Shown piece after piece: positions 54,246-64,000 of a DNA stretch of 64,000 nt. The notes beneath the pieces are model-generated. The model did no database searches. It saw only the letters and a list, made by a program, of their open reading frames with translations, and was not told the origin of the DNA. This stretch comes from Salinisphaera orenii subsp. orenii MK-B5. Lineage in GTDB: Bacteria > Pseudomonadota > Gammaproteobacteria > Nevskiales > Salinisphaeraceae. The DNA is taken from the NCBI RefSeq assembly GCF_003788635.1, contig NZ_AYKH01000034.1, forward strand, positions 124,001 through 188,000, read 5' to 3'. Positions within the stretch are counted from its first letter, which is position 1; each line of letters begins with the position of its first letter. The translations under genes were made by a program, and so were the position numbers.

Positions 54246-55325
54246 GTGGCGGTGTCCGACGGCGGTGCGCCCGAGCTGGTCCCGGTGCGCGAGGCGCACC
54301 GCTTCGACGAGGCCGCGCTGCGTGCCTATCTGGCGTCGCACGGCCTGCTGGGCGAGACCTTCAGGCTGTCGCAGTTCCAGGGCGGCCAGTCCAATCCCAC
54401 GTTCTTCATCGAGACCGGCACGGCGGCCGATCCGCGCCACTACGTGCTGCGCAAGCAGCCGCCGGGCGAGATCCTGCCGTCCGCCCATCGCATCGACCGC
54501 GAATACCGGGTGATGGCGGCGCTGGCCGACGCGTCGGGTGTGCCGGTGCCGACCATGCACTGCTACTGCGACGATGCCGCGGTGATCGGCACGCCCTTCT
54601 ACGTCATGGACTACGTGCCCGGGCGGGTGTTCGGCGATCCGGCGTTGCCGGCGCTGGACCCCGACGACCGCGGCGGTGTCTATCACGCGCTGATCGACAG
54701 CATGGCCGCGCTGCACGGCGTGGACGTCGAGGCCGTCGGCCTGTCCGATTTCGGCCGGCCGAACGGCTACGTCGAGCGCCAGATCCGGCGCTGGCGCAGC
54801 CAGTACGAGGCCTCGGCCACCGAAACCGACGCCAACATGGATGCCCTGGGCGCCTGGCTGGCCGATCACGTGCCCGCCGACGACGCGCCCGCCATCGCCC
54901 ACGGCGATTTCCGCATCGGCAATCTGCTGCTGGCGCCGGAGGCACCGCGCGTGGCCGCGATCCTGGACTGGGAGCTGGCCACCATCGGTCACCCGCTGGC
55001 CGATCTCGCCTACGCCTGCATGCCCTACTATCTGCCGCACGGGGTCGAGGGCGTGCGTGGCATCGAGGGGCTGGACCTGGCCGCGGCCGGCATTCCGACC
55101 GAGGCCGAACAGCTGGCGCGCTATTGCGAGCGTCGCGGTCTCGGGTCGATCGACGACTGGCCGGTATTCGTGGCCTTCGCCCTGTTCCGGACGGCGGCCA
55201 TTCTCCAGGGCGTCTACGCCCGGGCCCTGGCCGGCAACGCCAGCAACCGCGATGCGCTGACCGTGGGTCGACGCGCGGGGCTGATCGCCGAGCGCGGCTG
55301 GGCGGTCGCGAAAAGCCATGACTGA
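54246..55325 (+). CDS. APH-like phosphotransferase (LvaA/ACAD10-kinase type)
   Basis: 359 residues from GTG 54246. FQGGQSNPTFFIETG is the nucleotide loop, YVLRKQPPGEILPSAHRIDREYRVM contains the ATP-site lysine (in parts: YVLRKQPPG and HRIDREY), the catalytic loop is HGDFRIGNLL, and the metal aspartate is in LDWELATIGHPLADLAY. These are the hallmarks of the acyl-CoA-linked branch of aminoglycoside-phosphotransferase-like kinases, which phosphorylate 4-hydroxyacyl-CoA in levulinate catabolism and in mammalian ACAD10/11. The preceding dehydrogenase and SDR complete the module. No homologue of the small LvaB partner was noticed. Confidence 0.88.
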   Translation: MAVSDGGAPELVPVREAHRFDEAALRAYLASHGLLGETFRLSQFQGGQSNPTFFIETGTAADPRHYVLRKQPPGEILPSAHRIDREYRVMAALADASGVPVPTMHCYCDDAAVIGTPFYVMDYVPGRVFGDPALPALDPDDRGGVYHALIDSMAALHGVDVEAVGLSDFGRPNGYVERQIRRWRSQYEASATETDANMDALGAWLADHVPADDAPAIAHGDFRIGNLLLAPEAPRVAAILDWELATIGHPLADLAYACMPYYLPHGVEGVRGIEGLDLAAAGIPTEAEQLARYCERRGLGSIDDWPVFVAFALFRTAAILQGVYARALAGNASNRDALTVGRRAGLIAERGWAVAKSHD

Positions 55326-55387
55326 GGGCGCGGTGTACGGCGGCGATCGGGTAGGCTGCGCCGGGCAGCCATCAACCGCGTGATTCC

Positions 55388-56191
55388 ATGACAGCCTTTC
55401 CGCGCATTCTCGTGACCAATGACGACGGCATCGACGCCCCCGGCCTGGTCGAGGCCGAGCGGATCGCGGCCGCGCTGGCCGACGAAGTCTGGACCATCGC
55501 GCCGCTGGGCGACCAGAGCGGCGTCGGTCAGGGCATCTCCATGCACCAGCCGCTGCGGCTGTCACGCTACGGCGAGCGCCGATATGCGGTGTCGGGCACG
55601 CCCGCGGACTGCGTGATGTACGCGATGGCGGAGTTCTTCGCCAACGAGCCGCCGGACCTGGTGCTCTCCGGGGTCAACTGGGGCGCGAACCTGTCCGACT
55701 CGGTGATGTACTCCGGCACGGTCGGGGCGGTCCTGGCCGCCAACCACCTGGGCATCGATGCGATCGCGCTCAGCCAGGCATTCCACGCCCGCAGCGCGGT
55801 CGACTTCGCGGTCACCCGTGCCTTCGCGGTGCCGGCGATCGAGACGCTCGCGGCGCGCCGGTCGGCCGACGGCAGCTGCTGCTGGAACGTCAATTTCCCC
55901 ATGCAGGCGGTCGAGAGCGTGCGCGGGCTGCGCTTCACCCGCCAGGTCGGCGGGGCGATCCGGGCGCCGCAGCTCATCGCCGGCGCCGACGGCCGCGGTC
56001 TGGCCTATCACTGGCTGAGCTTCGAGCGCGATACCGGTGCCATCAGCGCCGCGGATGCCGACGTGGTCGCCCTGCGCGATCACTGGGTCTCGGCCATGCC
56101 GCTGCACGGCACGCGCTGCGATGAAGCGCTGTTCCGGCGCGCGGCGGCCGAAGGCGAGCATCGGCTGCGGCCGGCGGCCGAATCCGCCTGA
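55388..56191 (+). CDS. surE: SurE-family 5'/3'-nucleotidase (acid phosphatase)
   Basis: 267 residues. VTNDDGIDAPG (D12, D13) supplies the metal site, and SGVNWGANLSDSVMYSGTVGA is completed in two parts: SGVNWGAN and YSGTVGAVLA; both are diagnostic of SurE. SurE removes phosphate from nucleoside monophosphates and some other phosphoesters. It is usually found beside pcm and rpoS; here it follows the phosphotransferase by 62 bases and precedes an acyl-CoA ligase, so it is either an extra copy or a phosphatase recruited to the local pathway. Confidence 0.93.
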   Translation: MTAFPRILVTNDDGIDAPGLVEAERIAAALADEVWTIAPLGDQSGVGQGISMHQPLRLSRYGERRYAVSGTPADCVMYAMAEFFANEPPDLVLSGVNWGANLSDSVMYSGTVGAVLAANHLGIDAIALSQAFHARSAVDFAVTRAFAVPAIETLAARRSADGSCCWNVNFPMQAVESVRGLRFTRQVGGAIRAPQLIAGADGRGLAYHWLSFERDTGAISAADADVVALRDHWVSAMPLHGTRCDEALFRRAAAEGEHRLRPAAESA

Positions 56192-56211
56192 CCGCGTCGA
56201 TACGCGAAAAA

Positions 56212-56228
56212 TTGAAACAGTATTTCGA
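56212..56228. promoter_or_regulatory. GAAAC-type palindromic box upstream of the second acyl-CoA ligase
   Basis: TTGAAAC-AGT-ATTTCGA, one mismatch in the inner arms and one in the outer. TTGACG (56235-56240) lies just after it, the same arrangement as at the paralogous ligase (35223/35246). Confidence 0.55.
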
Positions 56229-56335
56229 AAACCGTTGACGCGCCGGGGCGGCGGTGCGAAAGTCAAGCACCGCCCGGCCCGGCGCGCCGCACCAGGAGCC
56301 CCCGGGTTTGCTGGACGACGAGGAGACCGCACGCC

Positions 56336-58000
56336 ATGTTCGATCGGCACCATGCGGTGTGGCCGGATCGCCTGCCGCATCATCTGCCGCTGCCGCAGAC
56401 CAGCCTGTTCACGAATCTCGCGATCTCGGCGCTGCGCTATCCCGCGCGTGATGCGCTGATTTACTACGACACGCCGCTGACCTACGCCGAGCTCGAGCGC
56501 CAGGTGCTGGCACTCGCCGGCTATCTGCAGGCCCGTGGCGTGGCCCGTGGCGACCGGGTGCTGCTCTACATGCAGAACGCGCCGCAGTACGTGGTGGCCT
56601 ACTACGCGATCCTGCGCGCGGACGCGGTGGTGGTGCCGGTCAACCCGATGAACCGCGCCGCGGAACTGGAACACTACGCCGACGACACCGGCGCGTCGCT
56701 GTGCATCTGCGGCCAGGAGCGCCTGGCCGACGTGCAGCCGCTGTGCACGGCGGACCGGCTGGACGAGATCATCGTCACCGCCTACAGCGAGTACGCCACC
56801 CGGGCCACGGATCTGGATCTGCCGACGGAGGTCGTGGCCCCGTTCGAGGCGCCGACGGCCGCGGGCGTGACCGCCTGGCGCGACGCGCTGGCGGCCGGCC
56901 ACGAACCGGGCCCGCACACCGCGGCCCCGGACGATCTGGCGGTGCTGCCCTACAGTTCCGGCACCACCGGCCAGCCCAAGGGCTGCATGCACACGCATGC
57001 CAGCGTCATGGCCACGGCCGTGCACAGCGTGGTCTGGGGCAGCGGCACCGCGGAGACGGTCACGCTGGCCAGCCTGCCGTACTTCCATGTCACCGGCATG
57101 CAGAACGGCATGAACGCGCCCATCTACGCCGGTGCCACGGTGGTCATCATGACGCGCTGGGACCGGCGTACCGCCGCGGAGCTGATCCAGCGCTATCGCA
57201 TCCGCCGCTGGACCAACATCGTGACGATGGCGATCGACATGCTCTCGGATCCGGAGATCGAGCGTTTCGATCTCTCCAGCCTGACCTATATCGGCGGCGG
57301 CGGCGCGGCCATGCCCGAGGCCGTCTCCGAGAAACTGTTCAAGCTGACCGGCCTGCGCTATATCGAGGGCTACGGTCTGAGCGAGACCATCGCGGCGACC
57401 CATATCAATCCGGTCGACGCGCCCCGCGCCCAGTGCCTGGGCGTGCCGGTGTTCGACGTCGACTCGCGCATCGTCGACACCACCACCCAGGCCGAGCTCG
57501 GCGTCGGCGAGGTCGGCGAGATCGTGGTTCGCGGGCCGCAGGTCTTCGCCGGCTACTGGAACCGGCCGACCGAGACCGCCGAGGCCTTCATCCCGCTCGA
57601 CGGCGCCGACTTCTTCCGGACCGGCGACATCGGCTATTACGACGAGAATGGCTATTTCTTCATCGTCGACCGCGTCAAGCGGATGATCAACGCCTCCGGC
57701 TACAAGGTCTGGCCGGCCGAGGTCGAGGCGCTGATGTATCGCCATCCCGACATTCGCGAGGCCTGCATCATCTCGACGCCGGACCCGCGCCGCGGCGAGA
57801 GCGTCAAGGCCTGTGTGGTGCTGGAGGCCGAGGCGAGCGCCGACGAAGCCGCGATCCTGGCCTGGTGTCGCGAGAACATGGCCGCCTACAAGGTCCCGCG
57901 CGAGATCGAACTCTGCGAGGCGCTGCCGCGCTCGCCCACGGGCAAGGTCATGTGGCGGCATCTGCAGGAACAGGCCTGGGCCGATTCGGCCGACGCCTGA
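56336..58000 (+). CDS. AMP-forming acyl-CoA ligase (second paralogue)
   Basis: 554 residues. YSSGTTGQPKG, GYGLSET, RTGDIGY, RVKRMINASGYKVWP and SPTGKVMWR are all present, so the adenylate- and CoA-forming functions should be intact. It aligns with the ligase at 35370 from the first residues (WP..LP.HL.LP.TSL.TNL.IS) to the end without large gaps, which points to a duplication in this lineage or region. The 144 bases upstream hold a GAAAC-type box and TTGACG. The fused hydratase/dehydrogenase gene follows on the same strand with its own promoter. Confidence 0.92.
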   Translation: MFDRHHAVWPDRLPHHLPLPQTSLFTNLAISALRYPARDALIYYDTPLTYAELERQVLALAGYLQARGVARGDRVLLYMQNAPQYVVAYYAILRADAVVVPVNPMNRAAELEHYADDTGASLCICGQERLADVQPLCTADRLDEIIVTAYSEYATRATDLDLPTEVVAPFEAPTAAGVTAWRDALAAGHEPGPHTAAPDDLAVLPYSSGTTGQPKGCMHTHASVMATAVHSVVWGSGTAETVTLASLPYFHVTGMQNGMNAPIYAGATVVIMTRWDRRTAAELIQRYRIRRWTNIVTMAIDMLSDPEIERFDLSSLTYIGGGGAAMPEAVSEKLFKLTGLRYIEGYGLSETIAATHINPVDAPRAQCLGVPVFDVDSRIVDTTTQAELGVGEVGEIVVRGPQVFAGYWNRPTETAEAFIPLDGADFFRTGDIGYYDENGYFFIVDRVKRMINASGYKVWPAEVEALMYRHPDIREACIISTPDPRRGESVKACVVLEAEASADEAAILAWCRENMAAYKVPREIELCEALPRSPTGKVMWRHLQEQAWADSADA

Positions 58001-58025
58001 GCGCACAGTGTTTGTTCTGCTTGGT

Positions 58026-58038
58026 AAAACAAGATTTC
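58026..58038. promoter_or_regulatory. GAAAC-type box (weaker) upstream of the fused beta-oxidation gene
   Basis: AAAAC-AAG-ATTTC, a diverged copy. It lies six bases before the -35 TTGATC, the same relative position as the other boxes. Confidence 0.4.
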
Positions 58039-58044
58039 GAAAAA

Positions 58045-58072
58045 TTGATCCGCAGGGTCGTTCTGGTTTAGT
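58045..58072 (+). promoter_or_regulatory. Promoter of the fused beta-oxidation gene
   Basis: TTGATC (58045-58050) and TTTAGT (58067-58072) are separated by 16 bases, with an extended -10 TGG just before the -10. The start codon at 58151 is 78 bases further on. Confidence 0.55.
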
Positions 58073-58150
58073 TTCACGCCCCTGTCCCCGCTCGCCGCGC
58101 GTGCCCGAAAGCGCAATGCGAGCGCACAACGAACCATTCGAGGAGCCGCT

Positions 58151-60238
<2,088 letters not shown>

Positions 60239-60260
60239 TCTTTCAGGATAGAACACCGCG

Positions 60261-61439
60261 ATGGATATCGAATACAACGCCGAGGAACGCGCCTTTCGTG
60301 ACGAGGTGCGCGCCTTTCTCCGGGACAACCTGCCGGCGGACGTCGCCGAGAAGGTCAAGCAATACAAGCGGCTCACGCCCGAGGAGATGGTGCACTGGCA
60401 CCGCGTGCTCGGCGAGAAGGGCTGGCTGGCCATGCACTGGCCCGAGGAATACGGCGGTCCGGGCTGGAGCCCGGTGCAGAAGCACATCTTCGAGGAAGAG
60501 GCCGCCGAGGCCGGTTCGCCGCGGCTGCTGCCGTTCGGCATCAACATGGTGGCGCCGGTCATCATCAAGTTCGGCACCCAGGCGCAGAAGGACTACTATC
60601 TGCCGCGCATCTTGCGCACCGACGACTGGTGGGCCCAGGGCTATTCCGAGCCGGGTGCGGGCTCCGATCTGGCCAGCCTGAAGACGCGCGCCGAGCGCCA
60701 GGGCGATCACTACATCGTCAACGGCCAGAAGACGTGGACCACGCTCGGCCAGCACGCGAACATGATCTTCTGTCTCGTGCGCACCGACCCGACGGTCAAG
60801 AAGCAGGAGGGCATCTCCTTCCTGCTGATCGACATGAACAGCCCCGGCGTCACCGTGCGCCCGCTGATCACGCTCGACGGCGAGCGCGAGGTCAACGAGG
60901 TGTTCTTCGACGACGTCAAGGTGCCGGTCGACAACCTCGTGGGCGAGGAGAACAAGGGCTGGACCTGCGCGAAGTACCTGCTGACCTTCGAGCGCACCGG
61001 CATCGCCGGGGTGGGCATCTCCAAGGCCGCGCTGGCGCATCTCAAGACCATCGCCCGCGAGACGGTCGTCCGCGGCACGCCGCTGATCGAGCAGCCGGCC
61101 TTCGCCGAGCGCCTGGCCGAGCTGGAGGTCGAGCTGATGGCCGTCGAGATGACCAACCTGCGCGTGGTCGCGGCGGCCGAGGCCGGCGGCGTGCCGGGCG
61201 CGGAGAGTTCGTTTCTCAAGATCATGGGCACCGAGGTGCGCCAGAAGATCTCCGATCTCTATCGCGAGGCCGCCGGGCCCTATGCGCTGCCGTTCATCGA
61301 CGAGTCGGAGCCGGCGGTGGGGCCCGAATTCGCGAACGTGGCCGCGCCGACCTACTTCAACCTGCGCAAGCTCTCCATCTTCGGCGGATCGAACGAGATC
61401 CAGAAGAACATCATTTCCAAGGCCATCCTCGGCCTTTAA
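60261..61439 (+). CDS. Acyl-CoA dehydrogenase, main subunit type (pair 2)
   Basis: 392 residues. GYSEPGAGSDLASLKTRAE, VNGQKTWTTLGQHANM and the C-terminal IFGGSNEIQKNIISKAILG are intact. It resembles the protein at 47093-48280 in sequence and in being followed or accompanied by a shorter, less conserved dehydrogenase. The FAD loop form is that of dehydrogenases for steroid side chains and similar bulky acyl groups. It follows the fused hydratase/dehydrogenase by 22 bases and precedes its presumed partner by 18, so all three are expressed together. Confidence 0.92.
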   Translation: MDIEYNAEERAFRDEVRAFLRDNLPADVAEKVKQYKRLTPEEMVHWHRVLGEKGWLAMHWPEEYGGPGWSPVQKHIFEEEAAEAGSPRLLPFGINMVAPVIIKFGTQAQKDYYLPRILRTDDWWAQGYSEPGAGSDLASLKTRAERQGDHYIVNGQKTWTTLGQHANMIFCLVRTDPTVKKQEGISFLLIDMNSPGVTVRPLITLDGEREVNEVFFDDVKVPVDNLVGEENKGWTCAKYLLTFERTGIAGVGISKAALAHLKTIARETVVRGTPLIEQPAFAERLAELEVELMAVEMTNLRVVAAAEAGGVPGAESSFLKIMGTEVRQKISDLYREAAGPYALPFIDESEPAVGPEFANVAAPTYFNLRKLSIFGGSNEIQKNIISKAILGL

Positions 61440-61457
61440 CGATCAGGCGGACGCGTC

Positions 61458-62609
61458 ATGGATTTTTCGTACAGCGATGAGCAGCGGATGCTCAAGGACA
61501 TGGTGGACCGGCTGGTCGCCGATCAGTACACCTTCGAGGCCCGCGAGAGCATCCGCACGTCCGAGGCCGGCTTCTCGGCCGAGGTCTGGCAGCAGTTCGC
61601 CGAACTCGGCCTGCTGGGCGTGCCGTTCTCCGAGGCCGCCGGCGGCTTCGACGGCGGCGGCGCCGAACTGATGGTGGTGTCCGAAGGTTTCGGGCGCGGT
61701 CTGGTGCTCGAACCCTATCTGTCCACGGTCGTGCTCTGCGGCAGCCTGATCGACCGGCTCGCCGACGAGACGCGCCGGGCCGAGCTGGCCGAGGGCATCA
61801 TCGGCGGCGAGACGCGCTACGCACTGGCCAGCCACGAGCCGGATGGCGGTTACGACCCGCACTGGGTCCGGACCACGGCGCGCGCCGAAGGCGACGGCTT
61901 CGTGCTCGACGGCCACAAGGCCGTGGTCGCCCACGGCGACAGCGCCGACCGGCTGATCGTGATCGCCCGCTCCAGCGGCGAGATCGACAGCGCCGAGGGG
62001 CTGAGCGCCTTCATCGTGGAAGCCGACGCGGCCGGCGTGCATCGGCGCGGCTACGAGACGATCGACGGCCACCGCGCCGCCGAGGTCACCCTCGAGGCCG
62101 TGCACGTCGACGCCGACGCCCTGCTGGGCGAGGTCGGCGGTGCCGGTGACGCGCTCGAGTCGGCGCTGGAGCGCGGCGTGGTCGCCCTCTGCGCCGAGGC
62201 CGCCGGGGCGATGGAGATCGCCTGCGATCTGACGCTGGACTATCTCAAGGAACGCAAGCAGTTCGGCGTGCCGATCGGCAGCTTCCAGGCGCTGCAGCAT
62301 CGCATGGTCGACATGCGCATGGCGTTGGAGAAGGTCCGCTCGCTGACCTTCTGGGCCGCCTGCTCGCTCGAGTCCGACCCGGCCGAGCGCCGCCAGCGCA
62401 TCGCCGCGGCCAAGGTCATGGTCGGCAAGGCCGGGCGTCTGGTGGCCGAGGAGGCCATCCAGCTGTTCGGCGGCATGGGCATGATGGAGGAATCCGCGAT
62501 CGCCCACTACGCCAAGCGCATCGTCATGATCGACCATTACCTGGGCGATCGGACCTGGCATATGGCGGCGCTGCGCGAGACCCTCACCGACACGGCACGC
62601 GCAGCCTAG
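61458..62609 (+). CDS. Acyl-CoA dehydrogenase, second subunit type (pair 2)
   Basis: 383 residues. It has the dehydrogenase fold, with the C-terminal YLKERKQFGVPIGSFQALQHR and IQLFGGMGMMEESAIAHY, but a divergent middle domain with no GYSEPGAGSD loop. It matches the 45806 protein in pattern and is the likely second chain of a heteromeric enzyme with the 60261 protein, which ends 18 bases before it. It ends the three-gene unit. Confidence 0.87.
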   Translation: MDFSYSDEQRMLKDMVDRLVADQYTFEARESIRTSEAGFSAEVWQQFAELGLLGVPFSEAAGGFDGGGAELMVVSEGFGRGLVLEPYLSTVVLCGSLIDRLADETRRAELAEGIIGGETRYALASHEPDGGYDPHWVRTTARAEGDGFVLDGHKAVVAHGDSADRLIVIARSSGEIDSAEGLSAFIVEADAAGVHRRGYETIDGHRAAEVTLEAVHVDADALLGEVGGAGDALESALERGVVALCAEAAGAMEIACDLTLDYLKERKQFGVPIGSFQALQHRMVDMRMALEKVRSLTFWAACSLESDPAERRQRIAAAKVMVGKAGRLVAEEAIQLFGGMGMMEESAIAHYAKRIVMIDHYLGDRTWHMAALRETLTDTARAA

Positions 62610-62697
62610 GCGAAACGGCGGCCGCGACATCCGGGCGCGGCCGGCGGTATCATGCCGGCGGCCCGGTTCCCGGTCTTCATCACAAAGGCAGGTGGTC

Positions 62698-63639
62698 ATG
62701 GCGGACATGCCCCATGTACTCGTTGTCGGCGCAGGCGCGATCGGCAGTTTCTACGGCGCCATCGCCAAGCGCGCCGGCTGTGCGGTCAGCGTGGTGCTGC
62801 GCTCGGAATACGACGTCGTGCGCGAGCGCGGCTTCGCCATCAGCAGCCCGCTGGGCGATCTGTCCTACCGCCCGGATCACGTCTATCGCGACGGCGACAC
62901 GCCCGTCGCCACGCCGGACTATGTGATCTGCTGCGTGAAGGTGCTGCCCGGCATCGACCGCGCGGCGCTGCTCGCGCCCTGGGTCGGTCCGGACACGGGC
63001 ATCGTGCTTATCGAGAACGGCATCGACATCGAACCGGCGGTGGCCGATGCCTTCCCCGACAATCCGCTGATCAGCTGTCTCGCCTTCATCGCCGTCAGCC
63101 GGACCGACGAGCCGGCGGTGATCGAGCACAAGGCCTTCGGGCGTCTGACCATGGGCGCCTGGCCGGCGGGCGTGACCGACGACTGCCGTGCGCTCGAGGC
63201 CCTGTTCACCGACGGCGGCATCAACGTCAAGCTGGCCGATCAGGTGGTGGGCGAGCGCTGGGCCAAGAGCCTCTGGAATACACCGTTCAACCCGCTGTCG
63301 GTGCTGGCCGACGGCGCGGATACCGTCACGATGCTCGACACGCCCGGCGGCGAGGCGCTGGCGCGCGAGATGATGGCCGAGGTCAAGGCGGTCGCGGCGG
63401 CCGACGGCCATCCGCTGCCGGATGACGCCATCGACAAGAACATCGCCGGCACCCGCAAGATGCCGGCCTATCGCAACAGCATGGCGCTGGACTATCTCCA
63501 CGGCCGGCCGATGGAGATCCAGGCGATTCTCGGCAACGTGGTCGCCCTGGCCGAGCGCTACGGCGTGGCCGTACCGCGGCTGTCCACGATGGCCACCGTA
63601 CTGGCCATGCGCGATCGACTGGCCGAGGGCGACGCCTAG
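62698..63639 (+). CDS. Ketopantoate reductase-family (ApbA/PanE-like) oxidoreductase
   Basis: 313 residues. VLVVGAGAIGSFYGAIAKRAG is the N-terminal nucleotide-binding site (in part GAGAIGSFYG), and the conserved lysine and substrate residues lie in CCVKVLPG and WAKSLWNTPFNPLSVL. The family reduces 2-oxo acids such as ketopantoate with NADPH. A true PanE role is uncertain, because family members in catabolic regions often act on other 2-oxo or hydroxy acids. It begins at ATG 62698, 88 bases after the acyl-CoA dehydrogenase, from which it is separated by a short GC-rich hairpin (62620-62642). Confidence 0.82.
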   Translation: MADMPHVLVVGAGAIGSFYGAIAKRAGCAVSVVLRSEYDVVRERGFAISSPLGDLSYRPDHVYRDGDTPVATPDYVICCVKVLPGIDRAALLAPWVGPDTGIVLIENGIDIEPAVADAFPDNPLISCLAFIAVSRTDEPAVIEHKAFGRLTMGAWPAGVTDDCRALEALFTDGGINVKLADQVVGERWAKSLWNTPFNPLSVLADGADTVTMLDTPGGEALAREMMAEVKAVAAADGHPLPDDAIDKNIAGTRKMPAYRNSMALDYLHGRPMEIQAILGNVVALAERYGVAVPRLSTMATVLAMRDRLAEGDA

Positions 63640-63731
63640 CCCGAGGTACGCCGGCGTGTCACCGCGCTGATGCGTCGTCACCCCGGCGCCGGCGCGTTAT
63701 GCTGCTCGCGGATTCCCATGGAGGCCCGTGC

Positions 63732-64000
63732 GTGACTGGCGATCGAGATGTACTGGTGATCTACGACGAGCGGGTGCTGTTGCATCGGCCCGAGGCCGAG
63801 GAGCCGTTCCTGCCGGGCCGCATGGACAAGCGCATCCGCAGCATCCTCGACGGCCTGGGGCTGAGCGCCGACGCGAAGTGGAGCTATCCGGAGCATCCCG
63901 GTCGGGTGACGGCTATCCGCGATCTGCTGGTCGGCGACCCGGTGCCGGGCGTGCGTTTCGCCGGCGCCGAGCCGGCCACCCGGGAACAGCTCCAGCGCGT
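63732..64000 (+). CDS. Histone-deacetylase-family protein (partial, C-terminus off the right edge)
   Basis: A frame opens at GTG 63732, eight bases after GGAGG, and runs to the window end (89 complete codons). The readable part contains LLHRPEAEEPFLPGRMDKRIRS in outline (LLHRP, FLPGRMDKR), followed by WSYPEHPGRVTAI and PVPGVRF, the N-terminal pattern of bacterial class II histone-deacetylase-like amidohydrolases. The zinc-binding residues lie in the missing part. Such proteins deacetylate small acetylated amines or proteins. No substrate can be inferred. Confidence 0.72.
   Translation, partial: MTGDRDVLVIYDERVLLHRPEAEEPFLPGRMDKRIRSILDGLGLSADAKWSYPEHPGRVTAIRDLLVGDPVPGVRFAGAEPATREQLQR

Overview
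The window looks like chromosomal DNA of a high-GC, aerobic, probably halotolerant gammaproteobacterium; Salinisphaera-like relatives are a guess from gene content, not a demonstrated identity. The evidence is the GC-rich coding sequence throughout, a type I-F CRISPR-Cas locus in its standard gene order, a sucrose-phosphate synthase gene (a compatible-solute gene), and a large acyl-CoA catabolic region with ETF and ETF-quinone oxidoreductase. No rRNA, tRNA, transposase or phage gene was seen.

Layout. (1) 1-3721: a truncated GT2 glycosyltransferase (minus strand), a 960-base stretch with no recognisable gene, and a bifunctional sucrose-phosphate synthase/phosphatase. (2) 3767-17323: a type I-F CRISPR-Cas locus read on the minus strand, in the order cas1, cas2-3, csy1, csy2, csy3, cas6f, leader, array. 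The array has 84 full repeats plus one decayed terminal repeat. The Cas7-type backbone gene csy3 carries one in-frame TAA (9746-9748), while every other cas gene is open and keeps its key residues. (3) 17567-27793: an XRE-cupin regulator divergent from a complete branched-chain-amino-acid-type ABC transporter (livKHMGF order), followed by an M20 peptidase and an amidase; then a TetR regulator divergent from a nitronate monooxygenase. (4) 28508-28906: a small 18-cysteine copper-storage-type protein with a clear terminator. (5) 29019-63639: a long acyl-CoA catabolic region. It holds an enoyl-CoA isomerase-like protein, two MaoC hydratases, EtfA/EtfB/ETF-QO, two SDRs, two paralogous acyl-CoA ligases, a second livHMGFK set, an MDR reductase, an MFS pump, a thiolase, five acyl-CoA dehydrogenases (four of them in two adjacent pairs), an IclR regulator, a PaaI thioesterase, an orphan TAXI solute-binding protein, an APH-like phosphotransferase, SurE, a fused enoyl-CoA hydratase/3-hydroxyacyl-CoA dehydrogenase and a ketopantoate-reductase-like protein. 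(6) The start of a histone-deacetylase-family gene runs off the right edge.

How the genes fit together. Carboxylic acids brought in by the ABC and TRAP-type binding systems would be activated by the two AMP-forming ligases, oxidised by the acyl-CoA dehydrogenases (electrons to quinone through ETF and ETF-QO), hydrated, oxidised and thiolysed. The dehydrogenase-SDR-phosphotransferase run at 52221-55325 matches the gene content of pathways that process 4-hydroxyacyl-CoAs by phosphorylation. A palindromic element (GAAAC, three bases, GTTTC, with variants) occurs six times next to promoters of these genes, usually just upstream of a TTGAC-type -35, and suggests one local regulon. A second element (GTATACTGTATAC and variants) accompanies it in three of the same control regions.

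The most notable points are the nonsense codon in csy3 beside a very long and otherwise healthy array, the two-motif regulatory pattern, the phosphorylation-type hydroxyacyl-CoA module, and the two paralogous acyl-CoA dehydrogenase pairs.
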